DNA of 64,000 bases from Thioalkalivibrio nitratireducens DSM 14787 (GTDB taxonomy: Bacteria; Pseudomonadota; Gammaproteobacteria; Ectothiorhodospirales; Ectothiorhodospiraceae). Both the position numbers and the translations under genes were made by a program. This document shows, in pieces, positions 33,087 to 42,060 of the stretch (position 1 is its first letter; each line of letters begins with the position of its first letter). The notes under the pieces are model-generated. The model was not told where the DNA came from. It saw nothing but the letters and a program-made list of their open reading frames with translations, and searched no databases. Where the stretch lies: positions 1 to 64,000 of the forward strand of contig NC_019902.2 of the NCBI RefSeq assembly GCF_000321415.2, given 5' to 3'.

Positions 33087-34023
33087 TCCTGCCGGGCGGC
33101 CCCAACACGGCGAGATAGAAGAGCCTTTTCATTTCCCTCCGCCCGAGAGTGACCGTATTCAGTATGAACCCACTGGTCAGGCTTACGAACGCGAGAAGCA
33201 TCAGGCCGGTAGCGAGGATCGCAGTCGGGAATCGCGGGACCAGACCGGTTTCCATGAACTCGATCAGCACCGGGGTTGCCAGCCCGACAGACACCAGTGC
33301 CAAGAACGCGAACACCGCGGAGAAGAACGGAAGCGGTCTCTCATCGCGGACCAGAAGCGCGATAGTCGCCAGTATTCGTGCGCCGTCGCTCAGAGTACGC
33401 AGCTTGCTGGGCGAGTCGAACGGCCTGGCGCGATAGGGAGTGTCGATTTCATCGATAGGAAGGTGGAGTCCAAGCGCGTGAACCGTCAGTTCCGTCTCGA
33501 TTTCAAATCCAGTCGATAGTGCTGGGAAGCTCTTGACGAAGCGGCGGGAGAACACCCGGTACCCTGAGAGCATATCGCTGACCCGGTGGCCGAATACCAA
33601 GCCAACAATGCGAGTTAAGATTGCGTTGCCCAATCGATGGCCCGTCCGATACGCGTCGGACTCGGTTTCGACCCGGGTGGCGGTAACCATGTCGAGTTGG
33701 TTGTCCAGCAGTAGATTGATGAGCAAGGGCGCACTGGCTGCGTTATAGGTGCCGTCACCATCGACCAAGACGTAGATGTCCGCTTCGACGTCGGCGAACA
33801 TCCGTCGTACTACGTGTCCCTTTCCCTGCTGCACTTCGCGGCGGACGGTGGCGCCGGCATCGCGAGCCAGGGCCGCGCTGTCATCCGTAGAGTTGTTGTC
33901 GTAAACATACACCTCGGCACCCGGCAGGGATTCGCGGAACGTGTGTACTACCGAGGCGATCGATGCCGACTCGTTGTAGCAGGGAATAAGCACGGCGGTG
34001 CGGAGGGTCTGGCCGGATGTCAT
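33079..34023 (-). CDS. GT2 polyprenyl-phosphate sugar synthase
   Basis: The 314-residue protein has an N-terminal GT-A catalytic domain (VLIPCYNESASIASVVHTFR, VYVYDNNSTDDSAAL, and the DxD-like VLVDGDGTYNA near residue 90). DMLSGYRVFSRRFVKSFP follows, and two or three C-terminal membrane helices after residue 235. This layout matches DPM1/GtrB-type enzymes, which charge undecaprenyl phosphate with a sugar. With GtrA next to it and a GT39 gene beyond, it forms the classic three-part route that delivers a sugar to the periplasm. Confidence 0.88.
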   Translation of the reverse strand: MTSGQTLRTAVLIPCYNESASIASVVHTFRESLPGAEVYVYDNNSTDDSAALARDAGATVRREVQQGKGHVVRRMFADVEADIYVLVDGDGTYNAASAPLLINLLLDNQLDMVTATRVETESDAYRTGHRLGNAILTRIVGLVFGHRVSDMLSGYRVFSRRFVKSFPALSTGFEIETELTVHALGLHLPIDEIDTPYRARPFDSPSKLRTLSDGARILATIALLVRDERPLPFFSAVFAFLALVSVGLATPVLIEFMETGLVPRFPTAILATGLMLLAFVSLTSGFILNTVTLGRREMKRLFYLAVLGPPGRNE

Positions 34024-34459
34024 GCTCGCGGATCATCCATGACAGTGGGTGGGTTATGTAGCATGGGGGTGTTTCGAATAAGCCAGTTCGGTTCATTGCA
34101 TTGCGGTGTCGAAGGGCAGGCCTCGGGTGAAGGTTGTATGCCGAAAGGCTGCGGTACGGTGTCGATGGTTACACATCTGGGCTGACGTGCGGCCCCGGTC
34201 GGTCACCAGCCGGTGGAACCGGCTGGTGACCTTGCCGGTACGTACAGCGCTCGGAATCTGTCTCGTCATCGCAACAGTTCCCCGACGGGTCGCCGCACGA
34301 TGAGGCGCGCTTCCGACCGCCGGAGGGCTCAATCATAATGGCTTCGCCACGGCAACGAAGTATCGCGAAAAAGCTCGGACGCTCCCATGTCAACACTCGC
34401 CCCCCGTGATCTCCACCTGCGCCGTACCGTGTGATCATAACCCTTTCACGAGAGAGCTA
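34024..34459. other. Intergenic region between glycosyltransferase genes
   Basis: About 436 bases without a credible gene. It has a strong hairpin in the middle (listed separately) and an AT-richer right third. The promoter for the GT2-gtrA pair is expected here. Confidence 0.45.
34201..34231. repeat. Perfect 14-bp hairpin
   Basis: GGTCACCAGCCGGT and its exact complement separated by three bases (GGA). No run of T follows on either strand, so a rho-independent terminator is unlikely. It may be a REP-like unit or a transcript-end stabiliser. Confidence 0.65.
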
Positions 34460-35686
34460 TTATTCTTGGCCCGACCCGAGAGAGCGATACAGCGCCGCGT
34501 ACCGCCGCCGGGTGACGCTCCAGTCGAAGTTCTCCAGCGCGTAGGCGCGTCCGCGTTCGGCGATTGCGCGCATTCGTTCCGGTTGCTCGAGAGCCTCGCG
34601 GATCGCCGCGGCCAATGCCTGCGGGTCACTCGGGGGCACCAGAATCCCCGTTTCGCCATGCCGAATCACGTCCCGGACCGCCGGGAGATCGGAGGCGATC
34701 ACCGCGCAACCGCAGCCCATTGCCTCAACCATTACCAGGCCGAAGCCCTCCTGGTCGCCGTCTGCGGCCTCTACGAAAGGAAACACCGCGATCGCCGCGC
34801 GCTGATAGTGTTGTGCGAGGGACTTGTGGGGTACCGGTCCACTGAAGTGCACCGAACCGTGAAGTCGGAGGACGCGGGCCCTTTCCGCCAGCGCGTCCGC
34901 CAGAGGTCCGTGACCGACGATCTCGGCCGTGAATGGAACCGAGGCTCCCGCTAGCTCGTGGAGAGCGTCCAACAGATGTTCCAGCCCCTTTTTCGGGACC
35001 AGTCTTCCGACGAACACCAGCCGCCAGGCGTTCCGGTCGGCCGCGTCCCTCGTTGGAACGAACCGGTGCCGCAGATCCGTGCCCATGGGAATCACTTCGG
35101 CGACGGCTCCCGGCTCGATTTCCCGCACTCTCACGGCCATCGCCCGACTCACGACGCTGATCCCGTCACAACGGCGCAGGATCGCGCGTTTCAGGCGTGT
35201 GAGCACCGGGCCGCGCAGCCCGAACAGGTCGCCGCCGTGGCTTGTGCAGAGGATGGGAACCCGGCGGTTTGCGATCACGCGGGCCACGATCGCCGCGAGG
35301 CCCTGCGGAATCAGCCAGTGGGCGTGGATCAGGTCGACCCGAGGTTCGCGGCGCAGACGGCGGATCGTGGTCCACACCAGTGAGGCGAAAAAGAACGGCA
35401 ACTGCCCGAGGCGCAGAGGGTTCTCGCGCAGTCGCCAGGCCATGCCGCCCTGATACGCGACCGATTGCCAGCGCGGCCACCAGTAGCGGAAGCGTGTCAC
35501 GGGAACGCCATGCATCCGTTCGGTCCTCGCCGCGCCGGGCGCATGCGGGGCGATCAGCTCGATGTCGAAATCGGCATTGAGCTCGCGCGCCAGGTCGAGG
35601 ACGAAGCCAGGTTCCGCATCACCTGCCCAACGCGGAAGAGTCGAGCTGAGCACAAATACACGCGGCCGCCGTCCTTCAACGGCCAT
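34460..35686 (-). CDS. Glycosyltransferase, GT4/GT-B type
   Basis: This is a 408-residue GT-B enzyme. The N-terminal acceptor domain has RVFVLSSTLPRWAGDAEPGF and HAHWLIPQGLAAIVA. The donor domain has LVFVGRLVPKKGLEHLLDAL, and the E-x7-E motif lies in QEGFGLVMVEAMGCG. It is in the same transcription unit as the GT2 gene upstream (11-base overlap). It probably extends the same glycan; the sugar is unknown. Confidence 0.88.
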   Translation of the reverse strand: MAVEGRRPRVFVLSSTLPRWAGDAEPGFVLDLARELNADFDIELIAPHAPGAARTERMHGVPVTRFRYWWPRWQSVAYQGGMAWRLRENPLRLGQLPFFFASLVWTTIRRLRREPRVDLIHAHWLIPQGLAAIVARVIANRRVPILCTSHGGDLFGLRGPVLTRLKRAILRRCDGISVVSRAMAVRVREIEPGAVAEVIPMGTDLRHRFVPTRDAADRNAWRLVFVGRLVPKKGLEHLLDALHELAGASVPFTAEIVGHGPLADALAERARVLRLHGSVHFSGPVPHKSLAQHYQRAAIAVFPFVEAADGDQEGFGLVMVEAMGCGCAVIASDLPAVRDVIRHGETGILVPPSDPQALAAAIREALEQPERMRAIAERGRAYALENFDWSVTRRRYAALYRSLGSGQE

Positions 35687-36566
35687 CGGTCCTCCCGCTT
35701 GTCCCCCGATACATCAACTGCGTGATCTGCTCCGAGACCAGTCCGATCAGGAAGATGGTCAGCCCTGCGGAGATCATGAACACCGAACCAAGGGTGAGCC
35801 GGCCGGTGCTGAGGTAGGTGTTCAGGTAGTGGCCGACGCCGATGAACCCATGGAGCGCCGCGATCGGCACGAAGATCTTGAGCGGCGAATACAGCGTGCC
35901 CACCTTGAAGATGATCAGCAGGAAGCGGATGCCGTCGCGGATCGGGCGCAGGTGGCTCATGCCTACACGCTTGCCGGCGTGGATCGGCACGTAGCTCACC
36001 AGATAGCCCGCACGGAAGAAGGCCATGGTCACCGTGGTCGGGTAGGAGAAGCCGTTCGGGAACAGGTACAGGAACTCCCGGAACTTGTCCGCGCGCACGG
36101 CGCGGAAACCGGAGGTGAGGTCCTCGATGCGCTGCCCGACGATCAGGCTGGCGAAACGGTTGTAAAAGCTGTTGGCCAGTCCGCGGCCGAGGCTCGCCTG
36201 CGAGCCGGCCTGCCGGGCGCCGACCGCCATGTCATAGCCTTCCTCCAGCCGCGCGATCAGGCGCGCGATGTCGGCCGGATCGTGCTGGCCGTCCGCGTCC
36301 ATGAACACGAGGATCTCGCCCGTCGCCGCCCGGGCGCCGCTCTTGACGGCGGCGCCGTTGCCCATGCTGTAGGGGTGGCGAACGACGCGGGCACCGCCAT
36401 CTTTGGCGACTTCAGCGGTGGCATCGTCCGACCCGTCGTCGACGACGATGACTTCTGCATCCGGATGCGATTTCCGGATTCCCCCGACGAGCGTGCGCAG
36501 CGAAGCCGCCTCGTTTTTGGCGGGCAGGATAATCGATACGCGTGGCGGGTCAGCTCGGTTTGCCAT
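35676..36566 (-). CDS. GT2 glycosyltransferase with membrane tail
   Basis: The 296-residue GT-A enzyme starts MANRADPPRVSIILPAKNEA. It has VIVVDDGSDDATAEVAKDGG, LVFMDADGQHDPADIARLI (the DxD pair) and LTSGFRAVRADKFREF. Two C-terminal helices (FVPIAALHGFIGVGHYL, LGSVFMISAGLTIFLIGLVS) anchor it. It is of the polyprenyl-phosphate mannose/glucose synthase type. GAGG lies 8 bases before the chosen ATG. It is co-transcribed with the GT4 gene. Confidence 0.87.
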   Translation of the reverse strand: MANRADPPRVSIILPAKNEAASLRTLVGGIRKSHPDAEVIVVDDGSDDATAEVAKDGGARVVRHPYSMGNGAAVKSGARAATGEILVFMDADGQHDPADIARLIARLEEGYDMAVGARQAGSQASLGRGLANSFYNRFASLIVGQRIEDLTSGFRAVRADKFREFLYLFPNGFSYPTTVTMAFFRAGYLVSYVPIHAGKRVGMSHLRPIRDGIRFLLIIFKVGTLYSPLKIFVPIAALHGFIGVGHYLNTYLSTGRLTLGSVFMISAGLTIFLIGLVSEQITQLMYRGTSGRTDGR

Positions 36567-36769
36567 CGAGATCCTCGTCAGCCCGTTTGGCACCCCTGCG
36601 CCAGTCCGGGGCGTGCGCGAGCCGGGCAACGATGGGCCCGCTCGGGTTCATGGGTCGGCTCGCCCGCTATGATCGCATCGATCGGGTTCCCGCGGTGCCC
36701 TTGTGTCGTTGCTGTCATCGGAACCGGCCCTCCGTCCAATGTGCCGCTCTGTTATCTCGTTCCGGACAC

Positions 36770-36940
36770 AGCGATGAACCGCGTGACTTGGAACGCTCCC
36801 GCTTGCGCGATATCGAGTAGCTTCGGTGCCTCCTCGGCGCGCCCATCTGCTGCAGGAACTGGCGAGATCGACTCGCAATTTCCTCTAGGGCATTGGATGC
36901 GTACCGGCCTTCCAAGGCGGTGGCAGTAGTGTGGGTCCAT
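36770..36940 (-). pseudogene. Degenerate 3' copy of the TPR glycosyltransferase gene
   Basis: On the minus strand the stretch around 36,800-36,870 resembles 37,100-37,180, part of the next gene's 3' end. It reads PAADGRAEEAPKLLDIAQ against LLAADGRSEEALEFLVKAQ, with the frame broken on both sides. It seems to be the decayed tail of a former tandem duplicate. A worn RAYT-type repeat follows near 36,943-36,964. Confidence 0.45.
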
Positions 36941-37006
36941 CGCATGTTACCAGGCGAGACCCCATGTATGACCCCATGTACCCGTACTGGTCCCTGTGTA
37001 CAGTAT

Positions 37007-38893
37007 CTATTCCAAGCTGATATCCTCCGCAATTCGCGCAATGTGCTGTTCGATTTCCATGTTCCGGATCCAGCGCCGAATCGGGTGGCTCGGGACATCC
37101 CCTTGAGCCTTAACGAGGAACTCCAGTGCCTCCTCCGAGCGGCCGTCGGCTGCAAGAAGTGCCGAGTAGAACTTCGCGTGATTTACGTGGCGGCTCAGCG
37201 CGTACATTCTCCCGACATGTTCAATCGCAGCCGATGTGTTCCCTTGTGCTTGTGCGATGAGTGCCTTGGAATTATAAACCTGGGTTTTGATTGGGATGCT
37301 TGACTGATAAGCGGGGTTGGTCAGCACAGCCTCGGCAAGCATCGAGAGGTCCTCGTGCGAGATCGCATCGCACTGGCCCCTGGCTACCATGGCTGTAAGG
37401 CCGACTAGTACGCTGCCTATCCCGTTGTTGTGCTTCCCACCCCGTATTTCGTTCGCCGCTTGTTCGGCCTCTTTGGCCGCCATCTCTTGACGCGGTTCTT
37501 CAAATACGCAGGTGAACAGGCGTTGCATTGCAAGTGAGCCGCTACCATCGGTCGGAGCGCCAAACTCCAGAACCCGATTCGCGGTATACGGGTCCCCAAT
37601 GCGAAAATACTGATTTGCCAAAAACTGGTGTGCGCGCTGGGATTCGGGGTGTTGCCTTAGCCAGATTTCTCCAGCGACCAGGGGCTGGCCCCACAGGCTG
37701 GTCGTCGATGTTAGCACGATGGAAAATGCCAGCACATAGGCAACCGCACCGGCGCCGATCAACTTGGGCTTGAAACGCATGGCAAGAATGACGGCCGCTG
37801 CGACCGCGAAATATAGCCCAAATGCGGGAACGTAGTTGCGATGTGCGTAGTAGAGCTCAAGGTTGATGATGGTGGACTCGAGAGCGTGCCCGACGAGAAA
37901 GAATGCGACACCAAACAGTAGCCAGGGGCCCGCGTGGCGTAATTTCATCGCGCTGGCGACTACCGCGATCCATGCGGCAGTCGCGGCGAGAACACTGGGA
38001 TTCGTCCAGATCGAAGGTGTCGTCCGGTCATCGCTGAATGGGGTGACGCTAGCGGTGTTCGGGATCAAGAGGTTTCGTACATAGTCCCATAAGATCGTCG
38101 GTTGGCTCCAGGCTCGCTCGATGGGCGCGATTTCTCGAACGCTCGAGAGCGTAAATATGCCCGGGATTCGCAGCGCCAAGTAGGTGGCAACGAGTGCGGT
38201 CGGTAGTGCAAGAAAAATCCATAGAAACAAGCGCAGGCTCGCAGCCTTGATTGGCAAATAGTGGCGAAGCAGAGTGATTTCAATCACCAGTGCGAGCGCG
38301 GGGACGAGTGCGCCGTTTTCTTTTGAAAGGGTCGCCAGAATGGTGCCGATGACGAGGCCGAGTGTCATCAGCCAGAATCCGGCGCGTGGTCGGGTTTGCA
38401 AAAGCATTCGTCCCCAGACATAGGCCGCCAAGCCAGCAAACGCGAAAAATCCCGCCAATACGCTCATCCGCTGGATGAGCATTAGGGTGGTGCTGGCAAG
38501 GAAGGGGCTGAGGACCCAAAGACTGCATGTAAGAAGCGCAACCCAGAAGGGCCTTGGGAATTGGATCGCCCGTGCGAGTCCCAAGGCAAGAGCGAATACC
38601 ATGGCTCCGGTGCCGATGTGTAACAGTGCATTTGTTTGCAGCAAGGGTGCCAGATGATCAGGCCAGTGGTCCTTTTGCAACGCAAAGGAAGCAAGGGCTA
38701 TTGGTCGACCGAGCGGACCCGCTTTTCCTTCGAACACGAACCGAAGTAATTCAAGGTTTGAGTCCGCTTGGAGCAGGGGATCAAGATTCGCTCGATCGTC
38801 AAAGTGCAAGGTGCCGCTGAAGCCCGGGCTGTATGCGATCCAGGTAATCGCTAGCAGCGCGGAGATAAGGGCGGAAACAATAAGTGGCCGCAC
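37007..38893 (-). CDS. TMTC-like membrane glycosyltransferase with TPR tail
   Basis: This 628-residue protein has about ten membrane helices in the first 400 residues. The first periplasmic loop contains GTLHFDDRANLDPLL, whose Asp-Asp pair matches the catalytic acid position of GT-C mannosyltransferases. The later segment MLIQRMSVLAGFFAFAGLAA and the C-terminal 200 residues of TPR-like helices (HQFLANQYFRIGDPYTANRV; NSKALIAQAQGNTSAAIEHV) give the TMTC layout. It lies directly downstream of the pilin gene in the same direction, the place where pilin glycosylases (TfpO, TfpW) occur. I infer a pilin O-glycosyltransferase. Base composition is more AT-rich than its neighbours. Confidence 0.75.
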   Translation of the reverse strand: MRPLIVSALISALLAITWIAYSPGFSGTLHFDDRANLDPLLQADSNLELLRFVFEGKAGPLGRPIALASFALQKDHWPDHLAPLLQTNALLHIGTGAMVFALALGLARAIQFPRPFWVALLTCSLWVLSPFLASTTLMLIQRMSVLAGFFAFAGLAAYVWGRMLLQTRPRAGFWLMTLGLVIGTILATLSKENGALVPALALVIEITLLRHYLPIKAASLRLFLWIFLALPTALVATYLALRIPGIFTLSSVREIAPIERAWSQPTILWDYVRNLLIPNTASVTPFSDDRTTPSIWTNPSVLAATAAWIAVVASAMKLRHAGPWLLFGVAFFLVGHALESTIINLELYYAHRNYVPAFGLYFAVAAAVILAMRFKPKLIGAGAVAYVLAFSIVLTSTTSLWGQPLVAGEIWLRQHPESQRAHQFLANQYFRIGDPYTANRVLEFGAPTDGSGSLAMQRLFTCVFEEPRQEMAAKEAEQAANEIRGGKHNNGIGSVLVGLTAMVARGQCDAISHEDLSMLAEAVLTNPAYQSSIPIKTQVYNSKALIAQAQGNTSAAIEHVGRMYALSRHVNHAKFYSALLAADGRSEEALEFLVKAQGDVPSHPIRRWIRNMEIEQHIARIAEDISLE

Positions 38894-38906
38894 CAGAACA
38901 AGCCCT

Positions 38907-38936
38907 CAAAAAAGAAGCCCAGCAGATGCTGGGCTT
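38907..38936 (-). terminator. Rho-independent terminator after pilA
   Basis: On the minus strand AAGCCCAGCA-TC-TGCTGGGCTT is followed by CTTTTTT. It lies between the pilin stop and the next start, so most pilin transcripts should end here and the glycosyltransferase would be made at a much lower level. Confidence 0.85.
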
Positions 38937-38969
38937 GGGTCTCGCCAAGAGACAAATGTGGCGTAGATG

Positions 38970-39404
38970 TCAATTACGGCAGGTTGCCGGGAGGTACTTC
39001 TGGGCAATGGCGGTGGAGCCGCATTCCCAAACGACCTGGCCGGCACCCGTCGTATAGCCAGTAGGCCTCAGAAAGAGGATGGAGTCATCCGCAATGCCGC
39101 CTCCGACTTCGTTGGATACCAGGACTTCGATCTGTTGGTTCTGCCATCGGACCGCGTTCACGAAGTTGGACTCCTGTGCCTCGACGGAGTAACCGTCGGT
39201 CGGGAGGTCGGAAAAGGTTGAGACATACTCGGCAATCGTGGTCCGAGCCGAGGATGCGGCGGTGATGGCTTCGGACATCTTTGCTCGCACGGTGTAGTCC
39301 TGATACGCCGGCAGCGCGATCGCGGCCAGGATGCCGATGATGGCCACAACGATCATCAGTTCGATGAGCGTGAAGCCCTGTTGGGTATGGCGTGCGTGTT
39401 TCAT
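38970..39404 (-). CDS. pilA: Type IV pilin (major pilin type)
   Basis: The 144-residue prepilin has a short class III leader [10 protein letters not shown] cut before F11 by PilD, with the conserved E15 (FTLIE) and the hydrophobic helix [20 protein letters not shown]. Two cysteines near the end (WECGST and PATCRN) form the D-region disulfide. AAGGGAG precedes the ATG by 8 bases. A sigma-54 promoter match and an inverted repeat lie upstream. The last residue is Asn rather than the Ser used by TfpO, so any glycosylation would be elsewhere. A terminator follows. Confidence 0.93.
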   Translation of the reverse strand: MKHARHTQQGFTLIELMIVVAIIGILAAIALPAYQDYTVRAKMSEAITAASSARTTIAEYVSTFSDLPTDGYSVEAQESNFVNAVRWQNQQIEVLVSNEVGGGIADDSILFLRPTGYTTGAGQVVWECGSTAIAQKYLPATCRN

Positions 39405-39460
39405 GGCTCTTCTCCCTTGGTGGGGCGTGTGGTCAAGGGTCATTCCCTCGACATAGGACG

Positions 39461-39476
39461 AGCATATTTCGTACCA
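39461..39476 (-). promoter_or_regulatory. Sigma-54 promoter of pilA
   Basis: On the minus strand TGGTACGAAATATGCT matches the -24/-12 consensus TGGCAC-N5-TTGC(A/T), with GG and GC ten bases apart. It lies 57 bases ahead of the start codon, as in other pilA genes controlled by PilS/PilR. Confidence 0.75.
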
Positions 39477-39548
39477 GCATGGTTTGCCAGGGTTTTGGCC
39501 GTTTTTCGGGGTTTCCGGGCGGCTTCGCGGACCAGTTTGGGCCAGAAA

Positions 39549-39565
39549 GTGACAAAGGCTGTCAC
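39549..39565. promoter_or_regulatory. Inverted repeat, candidate PilR site
   Basis: GTGACA-AAGGC-TGTCAC, a perfect 6-5-6 inverted repeat about 75-90 bases upstream of the sigma-54 promoter. Both arms contain TGTC, the core of PilR binding sites. Confidence 0.5.
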
Positions 39566-40137
39566 TCGGGGTGCGGGAGGTGTGCCTGTGAGGCGTCCGA
39601 TATATATATCTGGAGATCTGGGCGCGGCAGCCGCAGGCCAGACGCAAGGGGATCGGCCTGAGCTTGTGCTCGCGGGCGAACGGCGCCGTGGGTGCCGATG
39701 GAAACAGCGTTGGTGCCCCGGCTCGAGGTCCCGAGCCTGCCGTTGGAGCGGCCGCGTTGTGCCTTGGGTGTGCTGCTGGCGGGGCGGATTCGCGGAACTG
39801 GGATCGATCCAGTCGGGCAGGGAGGTCCGGGTGGTCTATAGCCGTGGATGGTGTGGGCGAGTCCTGGCTTCTGATATTGCCTCGCTACCGCGCCGATGGA
39901 TCGATCCGCGCGCTCCGGGCAGTGCGTGGTTGCGCTGCCGATCGCGGTCCGGTCCAGGATGCCCACCATGCTTGCCGGGCTGTTTCGGGCGCCCAGCCTC
40001 ACCGGCCCTTCGGCAGGCCGCTTCAGGTATCGCGGCCGCCGTGCCATGATGAGCGTTCGGGTCCTCGAGCGTGGTCCTGGGCTCTAGGTACGTGTCGCCG
40101 CGCCCGGGCGGTCGCTACCGCCATGGAGGAAATGAGC
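39566..40137. other. Intergenic region between pilA and Uma2 genes
   Basis: No credible gene. A (TA)n stretch (GATATATATATC) near 39,600 may be a promoter element or a bend. Long open frames here have random-looking composition. Confidence 0.45.
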
Positions 40138-40704
40138 ATGAGCATGGCCGCCATTCAAACCGACCACGTTTCGGTAGAGGACTACCTCGCCGGCGAGCGA
40201 GACGGCGAGGTCCGGCACGAATACGTCGCGGGCCAGGCCTACGCGATGACTGGTGCGAGCCGCCGGCACGCGCTGGTCGTCGGCGCCCTGTTCGTTGCCT
40301 TGCGGCCGGGCGCAAGGCAGCGAAACTGCCAGTTGTTCACCAACGACATGAAGGTCTACGTCCACCACGCCGGCGACGACGCGTTCTACTACCCGGACCT
40401 TGTCCTCACCTGCGAAGCGGACGACCGGGAGGACTACTACCTGAAGCACCCGTGCCTGATCGTCGAAGTGCTGTCCGAGGGTACCGAGCGCATCGACCGC
40501 CGCGAGAAGCTCCTCGCCTACACTGCCGGGCTGCCCAGCCTGCGCGAGTACCTGCTGGTCGCCGAGCACCGCCGGCAGGTGGAGGTCTACCGTCGCAGGG
40601 AAAGCGACTGGGTGCACGAAACCTACACCGAGGGCAGCTCCCGGCTCGACTCTCTCGAGCAGGATCTCCCCCTCGAGAATATCTACGAAGACGTTGACGC
40701 TTGA
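40138..40704 (+). CDS. Uma2-family putative endonuclease
   Basis: This 188-residue protein has the Uma2 (DUF820) PD-(D/E)XK fold: SVEDYLAGERDGEVRHEYVA, AFYYPDLVLTCEADD (catalytic Asp) and CLIVEVLSEGTERIDRREKL (E-x-L/K pair). Uma2 proteins are common multi-copy genes of unclear role. GGAGGA lies 7 bases before the chosen ATG, the second of several. The gene is followed 75 bases later by a paralogue. Confidence 0.87.
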   Translation: MSMAAIQTDHVSVEDYLAGERDGEVRHEYVAGQAYAMTGASRRHALVVGALFVALRPGARQRNCQLFTNDMKVYVHHAGDDAFYYPDLVLTCEADDREDYYLKHPCLIVEVLSEGTERIDRREKLLAYTAGLPSLREYLLVAEHRRQVEVYRRRESDWVHETYTEGSSRLDSLEQDLPLENIYEDVDA

Positions 40705-40779
40705 TGGGTTGGCAGGAGCATCTTCAACCGGGGCGGTTGCGGTAGACTCGTTTCCGGCCGATCGACGTCGAGGGTAGCG

Positions 40780-41364
40780 ATGAACCTGCCAATGCAGATT
40801 TCACCGCTGAGCGCAGACGAATACCTCGAAGGTGAGCAGCGAAGCGACATACGTCACGAGTATGTGGCAGGCGAGGTCCATGCGATGGCCGGGGCGGGCG
40901 AGCGGCATAATCGCATCAGCCTGAACATCGCGTTTCATTTGCGCTCAGCCACCCGCGGTACACGCTGCGGTGCATTCATGAGCGACATGAAGGTCCGTGT
41001 CGCCGCCGCGGACGCGTTCTATTACCCCGATGCACTACTGACCTGCGACGCAGGTGACGACGCGCAGCTGTACAAGGTGGCGCCCTGCCTGATCGCGGAG
41101 GTCCTCTCGCCAGCCACCGAGGTCATCGACCGCCGTGAAAAGCTGATTGCCTACCGTACGCTGGAGGCTTTGCGCTACTACCTGCTGGCCGCACAGGATG
41201 CTCGGCGGGTTGAGCTCTACGAGCGGCAGGACGACGGCAGCTGGGTGCACACGATCTACGAGGGCGATGGCGACCTCGAATTCCGCTGCGGCGGATTGAC
41301 GATCCGTTTCTCGCTGGCGGAGGTCTACGAGGATGTCGTGTTCGCGCAGGGGAATGGGGGTTGA
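40780..41364 (+). CDS. Uma2-family putative endonuclease
   Basis: This 194-residue Uma2 paralogue has LSADEYLEGEQRSDIRHEYV, AFYYPDALLTCDAGDD, CLIAEVLSPATEVIDRREKL and a C-terminal LTIRFSLAEVYEDV. It is about half identical to the preceding gene by eye, so the two arose by an old tandem duplication. Confidence 0.87.
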   Translation: MNLPMQISPLSADEYLEGEQRSDIRHEYVAGEVHAMAGAGERHNRISLNIAFHLRSATRGTRCGAFMSDMKVRVAAADAFYYPDALLTCDAGDDAQLYKVAPCLIAEVLSPATEVIDRREKLIAYRTLEALRYYLLAAQDARRVELYERQDDGSWVHTIYEGDGDLEFRCGGLTIRFSLAEVYEDVVFAQGNGG

Positions 41365-41457
41365 TCCGTCATTGCGGGCGGCTGGCCGGCAGGGTTTGCA
41401 CCGTCTTGACCCGTACTGCGATCGGTGTACGCTACATGTAACCATGGCGGGGAAGCG

Positions 41458-41682
41458 ATGATGCCCATGTCAGTGAATGAACGTGTACAAAAGCGGCGCG
41501 CCCTGCTGCGAGCGTCCGGTTTACGGCCTCTGCAGATTTGGGTGCCGGATACGCGGCAGCCGGGCTTCGTGGAGGAATGCCGGCGTCAATCGATGGTCGT
41601 CGCCCGGACGGATCTCGGCGATCCCGATGTGGACGCCTTCATGCAGGGCGCCCTGGCGGATGCCGACGACTGGACCGCATGA
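41458..41682 (+). CDS. MazE-type (DUF3018) antitoxin
   Basis: This 74-residue antitoxin of the DUF3018 kind contains MSVNERVQKRRALLRASGLR, PLQIWVPDTRQPGFVEECRR and an acidic tail (DVDAFMQGALADADDWTA) that wraps MazF. GGGGAAG precedes the ATG cluster (41,458, 41,461 or 41,467 could be used). Overlaps mazF by four bases (ATGA). Confidence 0.85.
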   Translation: MMPMSVNERVQKRRALLRASGLRPLQIWVPDTRQPGFVEECRRQSMVVARTDLGDPDVDAFMQGALADADDWTA

Positions 41683-42002
41683 AGCGCGGAGATCTGGTCA
41701 CGGTGGCGATGTCGGGTGATTTCGGCAAGCCCCGGCCGGCGCTGGTGATTCAGTCCGACCACTTCGACGCTACGGCGACGGTGACGGTGCTTCTGGTTTC
41801 TTCGACGCTCGTCGACGCTCCGCTGATCCGGTTGGCGGTCGAGCCGAGCGCGGAGAATGGCCTGCGCAAGCCATCGCAGGTGATGATCGACAAGGCGACG
41901 ACGGTGCGGCGGGATCGGGTGGGCGCACCCATCGGTCGACTGGAAGCCGAGACCATGGTTGTGGTGAACCGCAGCCTCGCGCTGTTTCTCGGGTTTGCGT
42001 AG
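41679..42002 (+). CDS. mazF: MazF/PemK-type endoribonuclease toxin
   Basis: This 107-residue MazF starts MKRGDLVTVAMSGDFGKPRP (substrate loop Arg-Pro) and contains ALVIQSDHF, VTVLLVSSTLVDAPLIRLAV (catalytic Thr/Ser) and SQVMIDKATTVRRDRVGAPI. It is coupled to the antitoxin by the ATGA overlap. This pair lies outside the repeat-bounded island and has no repeat next to it. Confidence 0.9.
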   Translation: MKRGDLVTVAMSGDFGKPRPALVIQSDHFDATATVTVLLVSSTLVDAPLIRLAVEPSAENGLRKPSQVMIDKATTVRRDRVGAPIGRLEAETMVVVNRSLALFLGFA

Positions 42003-42060
42003 CAAAGCGCGGCCTGTGCCATGATCCTCCGCTTGGTCCAGGAAATCGCTGCCTAATGCA

